This document shows positions 43,701-54,171 of a stretch of DNA of 64,000 bases, piece by piece. Source of the DNA: Colius striatus (lineage: Eukaryota; Chordata; Aves; Coliiformes; Coliidae); assembly GCF_028858725.1 (NCBI RefSeq), contig NC_084774.1, positions 9,398,001-9,462,000 on the forward strand. Reading direction: 5' to 3'. A program made the translations under genes and the position numbers. Numbering within the stretch: position 1 is the stretch's first letter; each line of letters begins with the position of its first letter. Below the pieces are notes generated by a model. That model searched no databases, was not told the DNA's origin, and worked only from the letters and a program-made list of their open reading frames with translations.

Positions 43701-46700
43701 CTGGCCTTTGAATGATGTGGAGTCTGAAAGTCTGAGCTGCATTGCTCAGGGGCTGTCTCAACCCTGGCACTGCCAGGATCTTTGCATGTGGGGTTATTAT
43801 TACAGCTCTACCTACTGCTGAGCACGTGCAGTGACACTGAAGCATCTGATCAGTCACCCTGCAGATGTCAGCAAGCTGGGGAGGGGCTGGAGCACAAAGG
43901 TGCTGGGGAGGGGCTGAGGGAATGGGGGTGTTCAGCCTGGAGAAGAGGAGGCTGAGGGCAGACAGCAGCACTCTCTGACACTCCCTCACAGGTTGTAGCA
44001 TGGTGGGGTCAATCTCTTCTCCCCAGTAGTAAGTGACAGGACAAGAGGAAAGGGGCTCAGGTTGGCCCAGGGGAGGTTGAGGTTGGAGCTGAGGCAGAAC
44101 TGTTTCCCTGAGAGGGGTGTCAGCCCCTGTGCCAGGCTGCCCAGGGAGCTGGGGCAGTGCCCAGCCCTGGAGGGATCCCAAAGCCGTGGGGGCTGAGGTG
44201 CTGAGAGGGCTGTGGGTCAGTGCTGGGCTGGGCAGGGTGAGGGCAGGGGCTGAGACTCAACTTTGCAAGCAGCTTTGTGTGCAGGCAAGCTGGAACCAGG
44301 ATGGGATCATGCTAGAAAATGGGTGCTTGGAGGTGAGCAGGAGCTGCCTGTGCTCTGACAACCTCCCCAGCTGCTCTGGGTCTTGCAAGGGGCAGTTCTC
44401 ACACCCTTCCTCCCTCCCTCCCTCCATTCACTGTCACTGTGTTCTAATCTCTCTCTGGGTACTTTGGCTGTCATTGCTTGGTAGGACAGTGTGTTCCTGG
44501 ATGCCTCTCACCCTGCAATGCTTTATAGGGAAGGTGAGTGCTCTCTGTAGCTGCAGCCTCTTTGTTTAACTGAAAAGGATCTCCAGAAGCAGCTGGTGCT
44601 GGTGCAGCCTTTGCTGTCTGCTCAGAAGAGGGCCTCAGTCTCTGCCAGGGACTCTCCAGTTTACTTTCCTGCTCATTTCCCTTCAGCTACTCCTGTGAAT
44701 ATTTATGCATAAGCAAATTTCTCCTTCCTTCAGCAGGGAGAACCTCCTTTGGGAGGATCCTGAGCTGAAGCCCTGGCTGTGCATTCATGTTTCCATGTGA
44801 ATGTCTGTGGTGCCAGAGCTTCCTCACTCTGACTTTGCAGAATCAGCTGCTAATTCACATCCTTGCTCTTCACCTCCCAAGCCCTGCCCTGGGCTGTCTG
44901 AAGGACTAGTTCTTATTGCCCAGCTTTCTTCTATGCTGAGGAGAGCCACGAAGCTGAGATGGGAGGGATAGAAGCTTGCAGGAGGGAAAACCATCTCAGC
45001 TTTGTGGTGAAAAAGGCTCGTGAGGTGATGAGGCTGGAAGAAGGGAGAGAAAATGGAAGGTGAACCAGAGGCTTCAGCATCAGTCCATAACCCAAGAGTG
45101 ATGGTGCTGCATGAGGAGCAGAGATGGAGTATAGGAAAGCAGAGCATATGCTGTGTGATGCCAGTGGCTGTTTGGCACAGGGGTTTAGGGGGATGGAGAG
45201 GTGCTGTTGCAGGACTTTGTTATGGGACTTTTCCAAGCAAAGGGCCTGCTCTTGGGGTGGGTGCACTTTAGGTCAAAGAGCCCTGTAGCTCACCAACTGC
45301 CTTTGTTCCTGGTTTCAGTACCCTGAAACCTGGATATATTGCATGGCAATGAGATAATCAATCAATGGAGCAGCATGGTTGTGTATCTTGGCAACGGTGA
45401 TGCTAATGAACCGTGTAAACTGACTTTGCTCTCTCTGTCTCCCTTAATGCAGTGACATCCCAGCTGTCTGCAGCAAAGGAGTGATGCTGACTCTCTGCAG
45501 TGCTGGGACACAGACAGCCCTTTCCCCCCACCTGCTGCTTCTCCAACTATACATAAGGTTTCTGCTTCACCAACCCCAAAACTCACTGAATGCTCCCTGG
45601 GGTGGAAAGTGCTCAGTGATGTCCCTCCCCAGCTGGGCTCACCTTCACCCCCTGGAGAACATCTCTCATCTTTGGATTCTTGGGAAAGTGCCCCTGCTGT
45701 GGTTAAGCTCCTGGAAGAGCTTTTTTGGGGAGCAAAACCCCAAACCCCCAACTTAGGGATTTTCCTGAGTAAGGCTGGATCATCTGTGGGTCCATGTTGT
45801 GTGGTGTTACACGTGTCCTTACCTCTTGCTCCTGCTTTGCTCTCAAATCTTTGTGCTGAGTGGGAAATCCCACCTGCAGGCAGCTGTAACTGGGAGATCT
45901 CATAACTTATGCAACCAGCCCAGTGTTGCAGCAAAAGGTGTTTTTCCTCCAGTGGATGTTGTTGCTGAGAAGGGATACAGCTCCTGGGAGGATGGAGTCA
46001 TCCTGCCTGCAGTGGTCAGGAGAGCAGCCACCACCTCCCTCCCCTCTGGGCCTGCAGCCAAGGCAGGATGGGCTGGAGCCAAGCAGCACCAGCTCTGCCA
46101 AACAGCAGCTTTTCAGCCCAGTGAAGGAGGAATCTGCAAGAAACCAAGCAGGAGACTTGATTTTCCCCAGGGAAACCACCCTCAGAATTATCATCTTCCC
46201 ACAAGCTGGTTTGCAGTTGCATCACATCACCTTGCTCCTGACCAGAGAGGGGAGAGCAGGAGCAGGCAAGGTTTGCACTGGCTCTGTCCACTCTATAAAC
46301 ATTGATTTCCCTGTGTGTTTTCAGGCTGCCAGGTGCAGTGAGTGCTCTGGGCAGCTCGTGTCGTGCTGATCCCTTGGGTGATGGGGAATAAAAACACAAG
46401 CCCTGTGGTCAATATGAGATCAAGATTAATGGCTTTTAGGCTTGATTTCCTCTGTGTGAAACCAACCCCATGTTGTGATTTGGCTATTTAATGTTTGTTC
46501 AATGTCAGGCATTAATAGCAACCTCTCCACTTGCACAGGTCATTTGTTGACCTCTTTGGGACTTTCCCTCATCTCAGCCTTGTGCTGTTCTTGCTTTGCT
46601 TAACCACAGAGAAAATTCCCTGCTATAATCACTTGCCTCCAGGGATTAAGCATAAAAGAGCAGAAAATGAGCCCAACCTCTGGTGCTGGTGTTTATCCTT

Positions 46701-49629
46701 GCCTCCTGCATTCCTGTGGCAGCTTGGAGATGGGTATGCAAAGCCAACCAGGGCTGCTTTCCCTGCGGTTTGCTTTGGCATCTGCACTGGGCTTTAGTTT
46801 GAACATGCTCAGCTGGATAACTGCCTCTTATCTGTTGCTGAGTGTGAGTTAGGGATGCCAGTGAGCCCCTCGGCCTTGGGGGCTATCTGCCAGAGTGGTG
46901 TACAATGAGCTGCTGGGCTCTGCTATGAAACTGTGGCTATCAGCCTCAGCTCCTGCTCAGCTTGGAAGGAAGGAGCTTGGCTGAGAGTGTCCCCCAGCAC
47001 TGAGGAGCCCACTGCCTGCACTGCACAGCTGAGAGAAATGTAATTATGTCTGCAGCATTCCCATCAATACAAGGCAGCAGCAGGCTGAGTCTCAGGGGAA
47101 GTTTTCCATTGCATTGAAGTCTGACTTTATTAATTACCAGCCCCTGATCTCATTTGAGGGTTAAGTTTATTAAACTGGATCCTTATTTCTCTGCTCTCCT
47201 TTATTCAGCTTGCCTTATTGAGTGTTGTACAGCTGATGGTTTGGACCTTAGAAACTCCCAAGTTGCCTTATTCTTCAGGCACGAGCTGTGCAGGGGAGGT
47301 GTTGGAGCAAGGGGAGGTGATGGAGATGTGCAGAGGTCCTGGTGAAAGACAGAGGAAGAAATGGCATCTGAGGAAAACTGAAAATGGGGGCAGCTGCTTG
47401 CCATTGGAGGTCTTGCTCCTTAACTACAGTCCATTTTCCTCTTGTTAGGGATTATTTCTTCCTGTGTGGGATGCTGGTGACAGCACCCAGAGCCCTCACC
47501 CCCAGAAGCCCTGAATGCTTCTGGAAGTTCAAGGGCAAATAGCCACTAAACAGCCCTTGAAGCTTTGGGCTGGTGTCTAATTGCACTCAAAGAGCTTTGT
47601 TAGATAATTGTAATACCTTTCTGAGGGAAAACAGAGCAATTGAGGCTTGGAATGAAAAGCTATTCAGACAGCTTTGATCTTTCCCTCTGCATCTTCTCCT
47701 CCCAAACACAAATGCCAACAAGAAACTCTTGGCAATATTTACTGTCACTATTCTTGGCATTTGCATTTAAATTAAGTGCTCTTCCTCCCCTCCAGCAAAA
47801 GGGAGGTGGGGGAAAACTGATGTGGCAACATGGTGTGTGGCCCTTCAAGGGCTGTTCTTTGGAAAGATAGTTTGGAGGGTACCTGGTGTCCTGTCACTTC
47901 ATGATGACAGCAGATGGGGAGCTCCTCTGGAGGCCTCTGTCCTAGATGGAGGATTTATCACCCCAAAACTGTCCCAGGGCACAGCACCAGCTGCAGTGGT
48001 GGTGTAGATGGGATAAGACCCAACACAGTCTGCTCCAGGCATGGGACAGGGAGCTGCTAGTGCTGTGTCCTCACAGCCTCAGGGTCCTCAGGTGACCTTC
48101 TGACTCCCTGTGAACCAGCCCCCAGCCTGGGGAGACCCCTTCTTTTCAGCAGCAGGTGGAAATGTCAGCCCTGGAGGTGCTGAGACCCTCAGAAGGCACC
48201 AGACTGAGCTGATTTCTCCCAGAATTAGCAGTAAAGCCAAAGGGTCACCATTGCAGCAGGAGCTTCAGTGGCACATTAACACCAACCATCTCTGGTCAAG
48301 GTGACAGCCAAGGGCTCCCAGCACCCTGTAGGTGACAAGGTGAGTGCTATGGACAAAGACTGTCCAGAAAAGGGTCAGATTCTCTCTCTTGGATTGCTTT
48401 TAACAGTATCCTCTAGAGACACTTGTGCTTCATACACAAGTTTTTTGCTCATCCATTTTTAATCTGTTTTCAAGGGGTTTTTTCCCCTCTCTGATGATGC
48501 TTCTGAGAGCTGGATGTACATCCCCCAGGGGGGTGTTATTGCTTTTCTCCCACGAAGTCGTGAGCAGCAGTAGGAGCCAGTGTGAGAGTGTGGAAGTACC
48601 AGGGGATTAGAGCTTCGTGGGGGAACGAGCTGCAGCACAACTGGGCTGGGGACAATTGATTGAGACAGCCATTGGCACTTGCTGCAGCACAAAGACTTTA
48701 AAAAGCAATAGTAATTTCCAGTGCCTGCCTCTTATCTCAGATGTCTGTGTTTAATGCCTGTGGTGGGAATATGAGCCCTGTGTGAGCCCAAACGCTTGTT
48801 TCTGGGGTGGAAAACGACTTCTTCCTCTCCCAGGGATGATGAAGCAGAGTCCTCCAGGGCTGGCTGTCCCCATGGGTGCAGCTGGAGAGGGGAAGGTGAA
48901 ATCCTTCCCTGTGAGGAGGCAGACAGGACCCTGCTGCCTTCCTCCCTGCTGCTGCAGCAGGAGCAAGCCACAGCCTCCAGCTCCTGCTGTAACCAGGGAG
49001 ATGTGAGGTTACCTGGCACCTTTGCACTCATTAAGACATCCTGGACTGTCCTGAAAGGATGTTTCCCTGGCTTCAGGGCTGAGCTGCCTTCCCTGGTTGA
49101 TACACAGCTGGCTGGGAAGGGGGATAGGGTGGGATGGAGCCGTGCAGGGTCCTTCCTTTGACCCTCCAGATCCTGGTTTAAAGTGGGAGCTGTTTGATGA
49201 ATTAAGGGGATTTAATTCCCCACTTCCAGGCTTCAGCTTGTGGCTGCTGTGACCTGCAGCAAGCCAGCCCCAGCAGCCTGATGAGAGCCGAGGCAGAGAG
49301 CTGGTGTGCAGGTGTTCCCTGGGGTGCATTTGATGGTGGTTTGTGCTCTCCCACAAAGAAAGAGTGCTGCTCAGTGCCACGGGGCTGCAGGACAGGGCAG
49401 AGCAGCACCCGCGGGAGCCAGAGCCCTCTGACAGACAGGGATCCTCGGCAAACCCCTTCTGCCCTCTCCTGTCTTAAGCTGACACTCTTATCTGAAGCGT
49501 TTCACACGGGGAAAGGCACAGCTGCAGGCAGGGAGCTGCTGGGAGAGGAGATGCTGAGAGATGGGGCAGCTCATCCTCTGGGAGAGAAGGCTCAGGAGCA
49601 TCTGAGCAGTGTCTGTGGCTGCCTGGTGG
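43701..49629. other. Intergenic sequence between OPRL1 and NPBWR2 (left part)
   Basis: Apart from the CR1 at 43.87-44.26 kb no gene is recognised. LKAAEAR1, which lies between these genes in mammals, is not recognisable. A homeodomain/RFX-type motif cluster with a strong acceptor is described near 45.34-45.46 kb. A (TCCC)n run lies near 44407-44424. Confidence 0.5.
43873..44262 (+). repeat. CR1 LINE fragment
   Basis: Plus-strand CR1 with a long match. It has 'gaatgggggtgttcagcctg' then 'gagaagaggaggctgagggc', 'ctgtttccctgagaggggtg', 'ccaggctgcccagggagctg' and 'ccagccctggagggatccca'. The final tail motif is lost near 44262. Confidence 0.93.
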
Positions 49630-49985
49630 AGGGTGAAGAGAAGGGGAGGCTGAGAGGAGACATGATCAATCTCTACAGCTACCTGAAAGGGACTTGGAGT
49701 GAGGGCTCAGTCTTTTCTCCCAAGTAATGAACGACAGGACCAGAGGAAACAGCCTCAAGTTGCCCCAGGGGAGGTGGAGGCTGGAGCTGAGGCAGAGCTG
49801 TTTCCCTGAGAGGGGTGTCAGCCCCTGTGCCAGGCTGCCCAGGGAGCTGGGGCAGTGCCCAGCCCTGGAAGGATCCCAAAGCCGTGGGGCTGAGGTGCTG
49901 AGAGGTGCTGGGCTTGGCAGGTGAGGGCAGGGGGTGGATTCCACGAGCTTCAAGGGCTTTTCCAGCCCAAATGATTCAGTGATCC
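49630..49985 (+). repeat. CR1 LINE fragment (first of a tandem pair)
   Basis: It starts near 'gaagagaaggggaggctgag' and carries the same 3' blocks as the 43.9 kb copy. Unlike that copy it keeps the tail 'gagcttcaagggcttttcca', then 'gcccaaatgattcagtgatc'. Confidence 0.93.
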
Positions 49986-49997
49986 CATGAGGGAGGC

Positions 49998-50262
49998 AGA
50001 TTCTGCTCAGTGGCAGGACAGGAGGCACAAACTGAAACATGGCAAATTCCATTTAAACATGGGAAAAGATTCTTCCTGTGAGAGGGATGAAGCCCTGGAA
50101 CTGATTGTCCAAAGAAGTTGTGGCAGCTCCTTGGAGACATTCAAACCCAATGGACGTGCTCCTGGGTGACCTGCTGTAGGTGGCTCTGCTTGAGCAGGGG
50201 CTTGGACTGGCTGTTCCCCAGAGGTATCTGCAACCTCATCAACTCTGTGGTTCTCTGACACG
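49998..50262 (+). repeat. CR1 LINE fragment (second of a tandem pair, other subfamily)
   Basis: It has 'cagtggcaggacaggaggca', then 'caaactgaaacatggcaaat', 'gctcctgggtgacctgctgt' and the tail 'tcaactctgtggttctctga'. The 3' block differs from the copy immediately upstream, so the two come from different CR1 subfamilies. Confidence 0.9.
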
Positions 50263-52702
50263 TGATTCAATGGGGAAAAGCTCCAGCAATGACACTGTCA
50301 GGTCTGAAACGGGGTGACTTAGACTCAAAAGGTACTTTCCACCTAATGCAAGGTGTTAGGTTTTCCACTTAATGAAATGGGTTTTCCTAAAGACCTAATG
50401 CCGAGGAGCAGGGGGATTGCAGCTAGCTAAGCAATTTGTGCATGAGGTGGCAGCATTTCCATCAGTCTCCTGCACTCAGGAGAGGTTTTTCCACCGGGGG
50501 AGCCCATTGCCAGTAGGTGGCAACAGTGCTAAAGCATTGGCTGCGGGCCGGCTCTGCTCCCTGCCATTGCCTGCGCTGCTCCAAGGACTCACACAACGCC
50601 TCTGCACCTCCTCATCTGCGCCTGGACCTGCCTCCTTCCCCATGAAGGAGGAACACAACACCCAGATGCCTCCAGAATCCACAACCTCTATGGTTCCCAG
50701 CCCTCTATCTGCCAGGTCTTCCTCCTCTTGCCAGAAATGAGTCATTTGAACCTCCTGAGAGCCATCACCACATTCTGCATGGAGCTGATCTTTCCTCCAG
50801 GTGCCTCCCTTTTCCTCCTCTAGTGCCTGGGGCTTGCTAAGCATCACCCCACACACCTGCACCTGCAACACACACCCTGTCAGGACTGGGGTTTGCAAAA
50901 CCCTTGTTAGCTGCAAGGTGCACCAAAGGAGAAATAGAAATGAGCCACAAAATTAAGCTCAGGGAACCTTGTGGCCACTAAATCTGGGAGTTTAAGACTG
51001 TGGGATTAAGGATCTGTTCATTATAAGGCTGGCTGAGGCCAGGGATTGAGCTCTTGATCTTTACAGCAAGTTAATGGTACAGTTGGTATAAAGAACAAAA
51101 CTCCTGGAGAAGTTTCAGCTGGAAGGGTATGTTCTGCAAGGTTAAAACCTTTAACAGGGAGAAGGCAACAGAAGTGATCTTCTATTCACAAGCATCAGTT
51201 TCCTAAAGGGCCAAAGTGAAATTGCATTGTGATGCACTGGAGGTTTGTTAATTGGGTGTCAGGGCTCTGGGGGCACTGATAGGTCTGAATTGCCCTGAGT
51301 GACCTCACCTTGGGTCTCCACCTGCACCCTCACCCATTGCTCCAGGAGTCTATTTAAGCTGAGCCCTGCAGCTCCTGGCTCTGTTTTGGTGGAGGGGTAG
51401 CTGCTTCCAGTCCTGCTGCCTGGCTGGACCTCACATTGTAGTCTTGTCTCCAGCCCTGTTCTCTGGACAGACCTTGGATGACTTCTGTGAGTAGATTGTA
51501 TCATGAACAGGCTTTGATATGTGCAATGCAGCTGGCCTCTTAGTCCCATCTTCTTTTGTTTTACCTGTGCTGTACTTTCCTGCTAGATTGTGGCTGAGTG
51601 AGAGCCCAGCTTGGTGCCTGAGGGTCTGGGGAAAGCTCGAGATAAAATATTTAGCTGAGGCAGCCTTCCTTAAATCAACGACATATACACCTTACAGGGC
51701 TAAAGGATGTGAGAAGAAGCTTTTCACAGACCTCCTACTTTACTTACTGTAGCTTTGGAAGACAGCTTACTCCTGTCCCTTCAGGACAAGGGCTGCTGGC
51801 AGCTTGGTCTCTGTAGATGTGGCATTGCTTTGGCCAAACTCCAGTCTCCTCACATTTAACAAGATGCTTTGTGCCTAATACAGGGCCAAAATATCAGAGC
51901 TGTGGCACATGCACTGTCCTGGCTGTGGTAGATCTCTGCTAAGGACTGGATGTGGCCACAAGCCTGCTCACCTCTGGAGGTGGATAGTGAAGGTGAGATT
52001 TCTCTGTGACTATGAGAACTGGAGGATGTGGTGCACTCATCCCCTCTAGCACTGAGGGACAAGTTCCTTTCCTGGCAGGAGGAGGTTTCAACATGGCTTT
52101 GGTAGTTCTTGGAGCTTTCAGTGTGATGTTTCTGATCTTCAGACTCTTCCTTTTGAGTGCTGGTTCTCTTGATGTGACTCTTTACCTGGTAGGGAAGGAG
52201 CTTTATCTGCAGCGTTTGCCAGGTTTGGGGGTTTCCTTGTGGCTTACAAAACATCTGAATTTGGCTACAAATCCACAGTGTTTTATTTCCCAGGAGGCAA
52301 AATGCAGACATGGAACAAGCAGCATGAGCTTTCTCTGGTGAAAGAAGGATCAGCCTCTATTTTTTTCCCCCATGAGGTTTATTTTGTTAAGCACTCTCAA
52401 ATATGTTTGACACTGAACAGGAACAATTAGTGAAGAAAATCAACTAGTTAAGAATTCCTACCACAAACTCACACAGTTGCTGTAGTGTTTGTATGCTGTG
52501 TTGTTTAACACTGTATTGGAGGCTGAAATGTTGCTTTTGGTTTAAATTTCACTCGTTTTAACAGCTCAGGAAAAAAGGGAGAGTGGGGGTGGAAAATAGA
52601 TGTCCCTCCAAATCAAGAACAAAGCTTTAACACACATCTGCACATACATGGAGGTGAAAAGGGTTTGTTTTCTCTTCCAAACACTCATTTTGTATCCTCT
52701 GT
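50263..52702. other. Intergenic sequence between OPRL1 and NPBWR2 (right part)
   Basis: No gene recognised. It contains a strong CTCF-like motif (50510-50523) inside a small CpG-containing patch, and a promoter-like segment with TATTTAAG at 51351-51358 that may belong to an old LTR-type repeat. Confidence 0.5.
50510..50523 (+). promoter_or_regulatory. CTCF-like motif
   Basis: CCAGTAGGTGGCAA matches the CTCF core in 13 of 14 positions. It lies between the 3' ends of the convergent OPRL1 and NPBWR2 genes. Occupancy is unknown. Confidence 0.45.
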
Positions 52703-52708
52703 TTTATT
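52703..52708 (-). terminator. NPBWR2: Candidate NPBWR2 polyadenylation signal
   Basis: TTTATT on the plus strand is AATAAA on the minus strand, about 420 nt after the NPBWR2 stop. Further minus-strand AATAAA copies lie at 52378-52383 and 52282-52287. This is the nearest canonical one noticed. Confidence 0.4.
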
Positions 52709-52825
52709 GACACTCATGGAAAGTGCTCCTTAGCTCTGCTCCATGAACCAATCCTCCAAAGAACAGCAATTCAGAGCTGAGCATCACCTTAGGCTGAGAG
52801 CTGGTCTCAGGCTTGTCTGTGCTGT

Positions 52826-52839
52826 ACAGCAGGTGGCAA
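52826..52839 (+). promoter_or_regulatory. CTCF-like motif (weaker)
   Basis: ACAGCAGGTGGCAA matches the CTCF core except at the first and last positions. It has the same orientation as the motif at 50.5 kb and lies between the NPBWR2 stop and its candidate poly(A) signal, so it would fall in the 3' UTR region. Confidence 0.3.
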
Positions 52840-53128
52840 TAAAGGACCACTCTGTGGGAGAAACAGCCCTCTGAGGAGGAAGTTTGCTACCCTTAATGCT
52901 TCAATGTGTAGTTGAAAATAAGACTACAGAAATGCAACTTGGACAAGGAGCAGAGGAGCAGGGAGAGCTGCAGGTAAGCACAACAAAACATGTGAATGAT
53001 GAAAAGCAGACACATACACTACATGGAAAGGAAAGAACATTGTGCAGGCGTTAGTCACCCCTTCAGTCTGCAAAGTTGCCCCTGCAAAGCCTTGGGAAGG
53101 AAGGGTTCTGTGAGCCCCAAGCCTCTGC

Positions 53129-54127
53129 TCAGGATGTTCTGCATTCCAGCATCTTCCTGAAGCTCTTCCTGAAGCTGTCATCCAGGAAGGCATACAGGAA
53201 GGGGTTCAGGCAGGAGTTGGCATAGCTGAGGCTGGTGATGAAGTAGGAGATGCCAATGACCATGGGGGTCTGGGGTAAGTCAGTGGTCAAAGCCACAATG
53301 GTGGCCAAGTGGAAAGGGGTCCAACAGAAGAGACACACAGCCAGGACTATGAAGACCATAATGGTGACTTTCTTCTTGGCTTTGTCCAAGGCTTTAGCAT
53401 TAGAGTTCAAGTGCATGTTCCTCAGCTTGTAAAGCATGATGGCGTAGAGGATGCAGATGGTGGACACGGGGATGGCAAAGCCAAGGATGAGAGTATAGAT
53501 CCTGCTGGCTTTGAACCAAAACCTTTCAGGCTTGGGGAAATTGAGCCCACAACTCTTGATCTCCAGGTCATCTATGTAGACATTGGCAAAGATGATGAAA
53601 GGGAGAACTATGATGGTGACGAGGATCCAGATGCACAAGCTGACGATCCTGGCTGCTCGGTATGTACGGTGTGGCATCCTCTTGGACCTGACCGTGGCCA
53701 GTACCACCAGGTACCTGTCTATGCTCATCACTGTCAGGAAATAAATGCTGGAGAAGATATTGTAGTGGTCTATGGACAAGATGACCTTGCAGAGAACTTC
53801 CCCAAAGGGCCAGTAGTGGAGGAGGTGTTCAGCAATATTAATGGGCAAGACAAGAGTGAACAAGTCGTCAGCTATGGCGAGGTTCAGGATGAACATGTTG
53901 GTCACAGTCTTCATCTTGGGAGCCTTGAGGATCACATAGATGACAGCAGTGTTGCCTGTGAGCCCAACAGCACAGATGACAGAGTAAATCACTGGGAGGA
54001 CAACGTAGAAATCTGCTGCTTGCTCTTGGAAGGTCAAGTTGAACCTCATGCTGTTGTCCAGGTAGCAGCTGTTGCCTGCATTGCTGCAGCTGCTGTTCAG
54101 ATGATCCCAGAGAGAGCTGTTTCCCAT
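53129..54127 (-). CDS. NPBWR2: Neuropeptides B/W receptor 2 (intronless coding region)
   Basis: A 332-residue class A GPCR in one uninterrupted frame; human NPBWR2 has 333. Members bind neuropeptide W and B and signal through Gi/o in the plasma membrane, affecting feeding and endocrine axes. Sequons are at N3, N11 and N30. Landmarks are N59 (TM1), NLAIAD with D87 (TM2), C113-C193 disulfide pair, D120 (TM3), DRY 137-139, W167, P220, CWTPFH 268-273 and NPFLY 308-312, then a short helix-8 tail ending in Cys-Arg-Thr-Ser. The start at 54127 has G at -3 and G at +4. The call of receptor 2 rather than its paralogue NPBWR1 rests on its tail-to-tail position beside OPRL1, since NPBWR1 neighbours OPRK1. 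No damage to key residues is seen. Confidence 0.93.
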   Translation of the reverse strand: MGNSSLWDHLNSSCSNAGNSCYLDNSMRFNLTFQEQAADFYVVLPVIYSVICAVGLTGNTAVIYVILKAPKMKTVTNMFILNLAIADDLFTLVLPINIAEHLLHYWPFGEVLCKVILSIDHYNIFSSIYFLTVMSIDRYLVVLATVRSKRMPHRTYRAARIVSLCIWILVTIIVLPFIIFANVYIDDLEIKSCGLNFPKPERFWFKASRIYTLILGFAIPVSTICILYAIMLYKLRNMHLNSNAKALDKAKKKVTIMVFIVLAVCLFCWTPFHLATIVALTTDLPQTPMVIGISYFITSLSYANSCLNPFLYAFLDDSFRKSFRKMLECRTS

Positions 54128-54171
54128 GCCTGCTGGTCACAGACTACCCTCAGCTGTCATTGAAAGCCTCA
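54128..54171 (-). other. NPBWR2: Possible NPBWR2 5' UTR segment after a candidate acceptor
   Basis: On the minus strand, 'cctctctcccttctgggttag' gives a fair acceptor ending at 54172, 44 nt before the start codon. A spliced non-coding 5' exon upstream (above 54.2 kb) is therefore possible. No CpG island marks the promoter. Confidence 0.25.

Noticed and set aside
43540-44181. 213-codon minus-strand frame, and similar ones at 49666-50052 and 59301-59843
   Set aside because: These are reverse-strand readings of CR1 3' segments, which explains why their translations resemble each other. They are not host genes, nor CR1 coding regions in sense.
46378-46394. 17-base identity 'ggtgatggggaataaaa' shared with 59134-59150
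   Set aside because: The flanks do not align beyond a few bases, so it is more likely chance or simple-composition similarity than a dispersed repeat.
43700-52700. Possible LKAAEAR1 between OPRL1 and NPBWR2
   Set aside because: Expected from mammalian gene order, but no matching peptide was recognised on either strand. Absence cannot be proven by eye.
53309-54163. A 284-codon open frame on the plus strand
   Set aside because: It is exactly antisense to NPBWR2 and runs past its start codon. Its acidic, repeat-poor translation has no family resemblance, and the openness follows from codon bias of the GPCR on the other strand.
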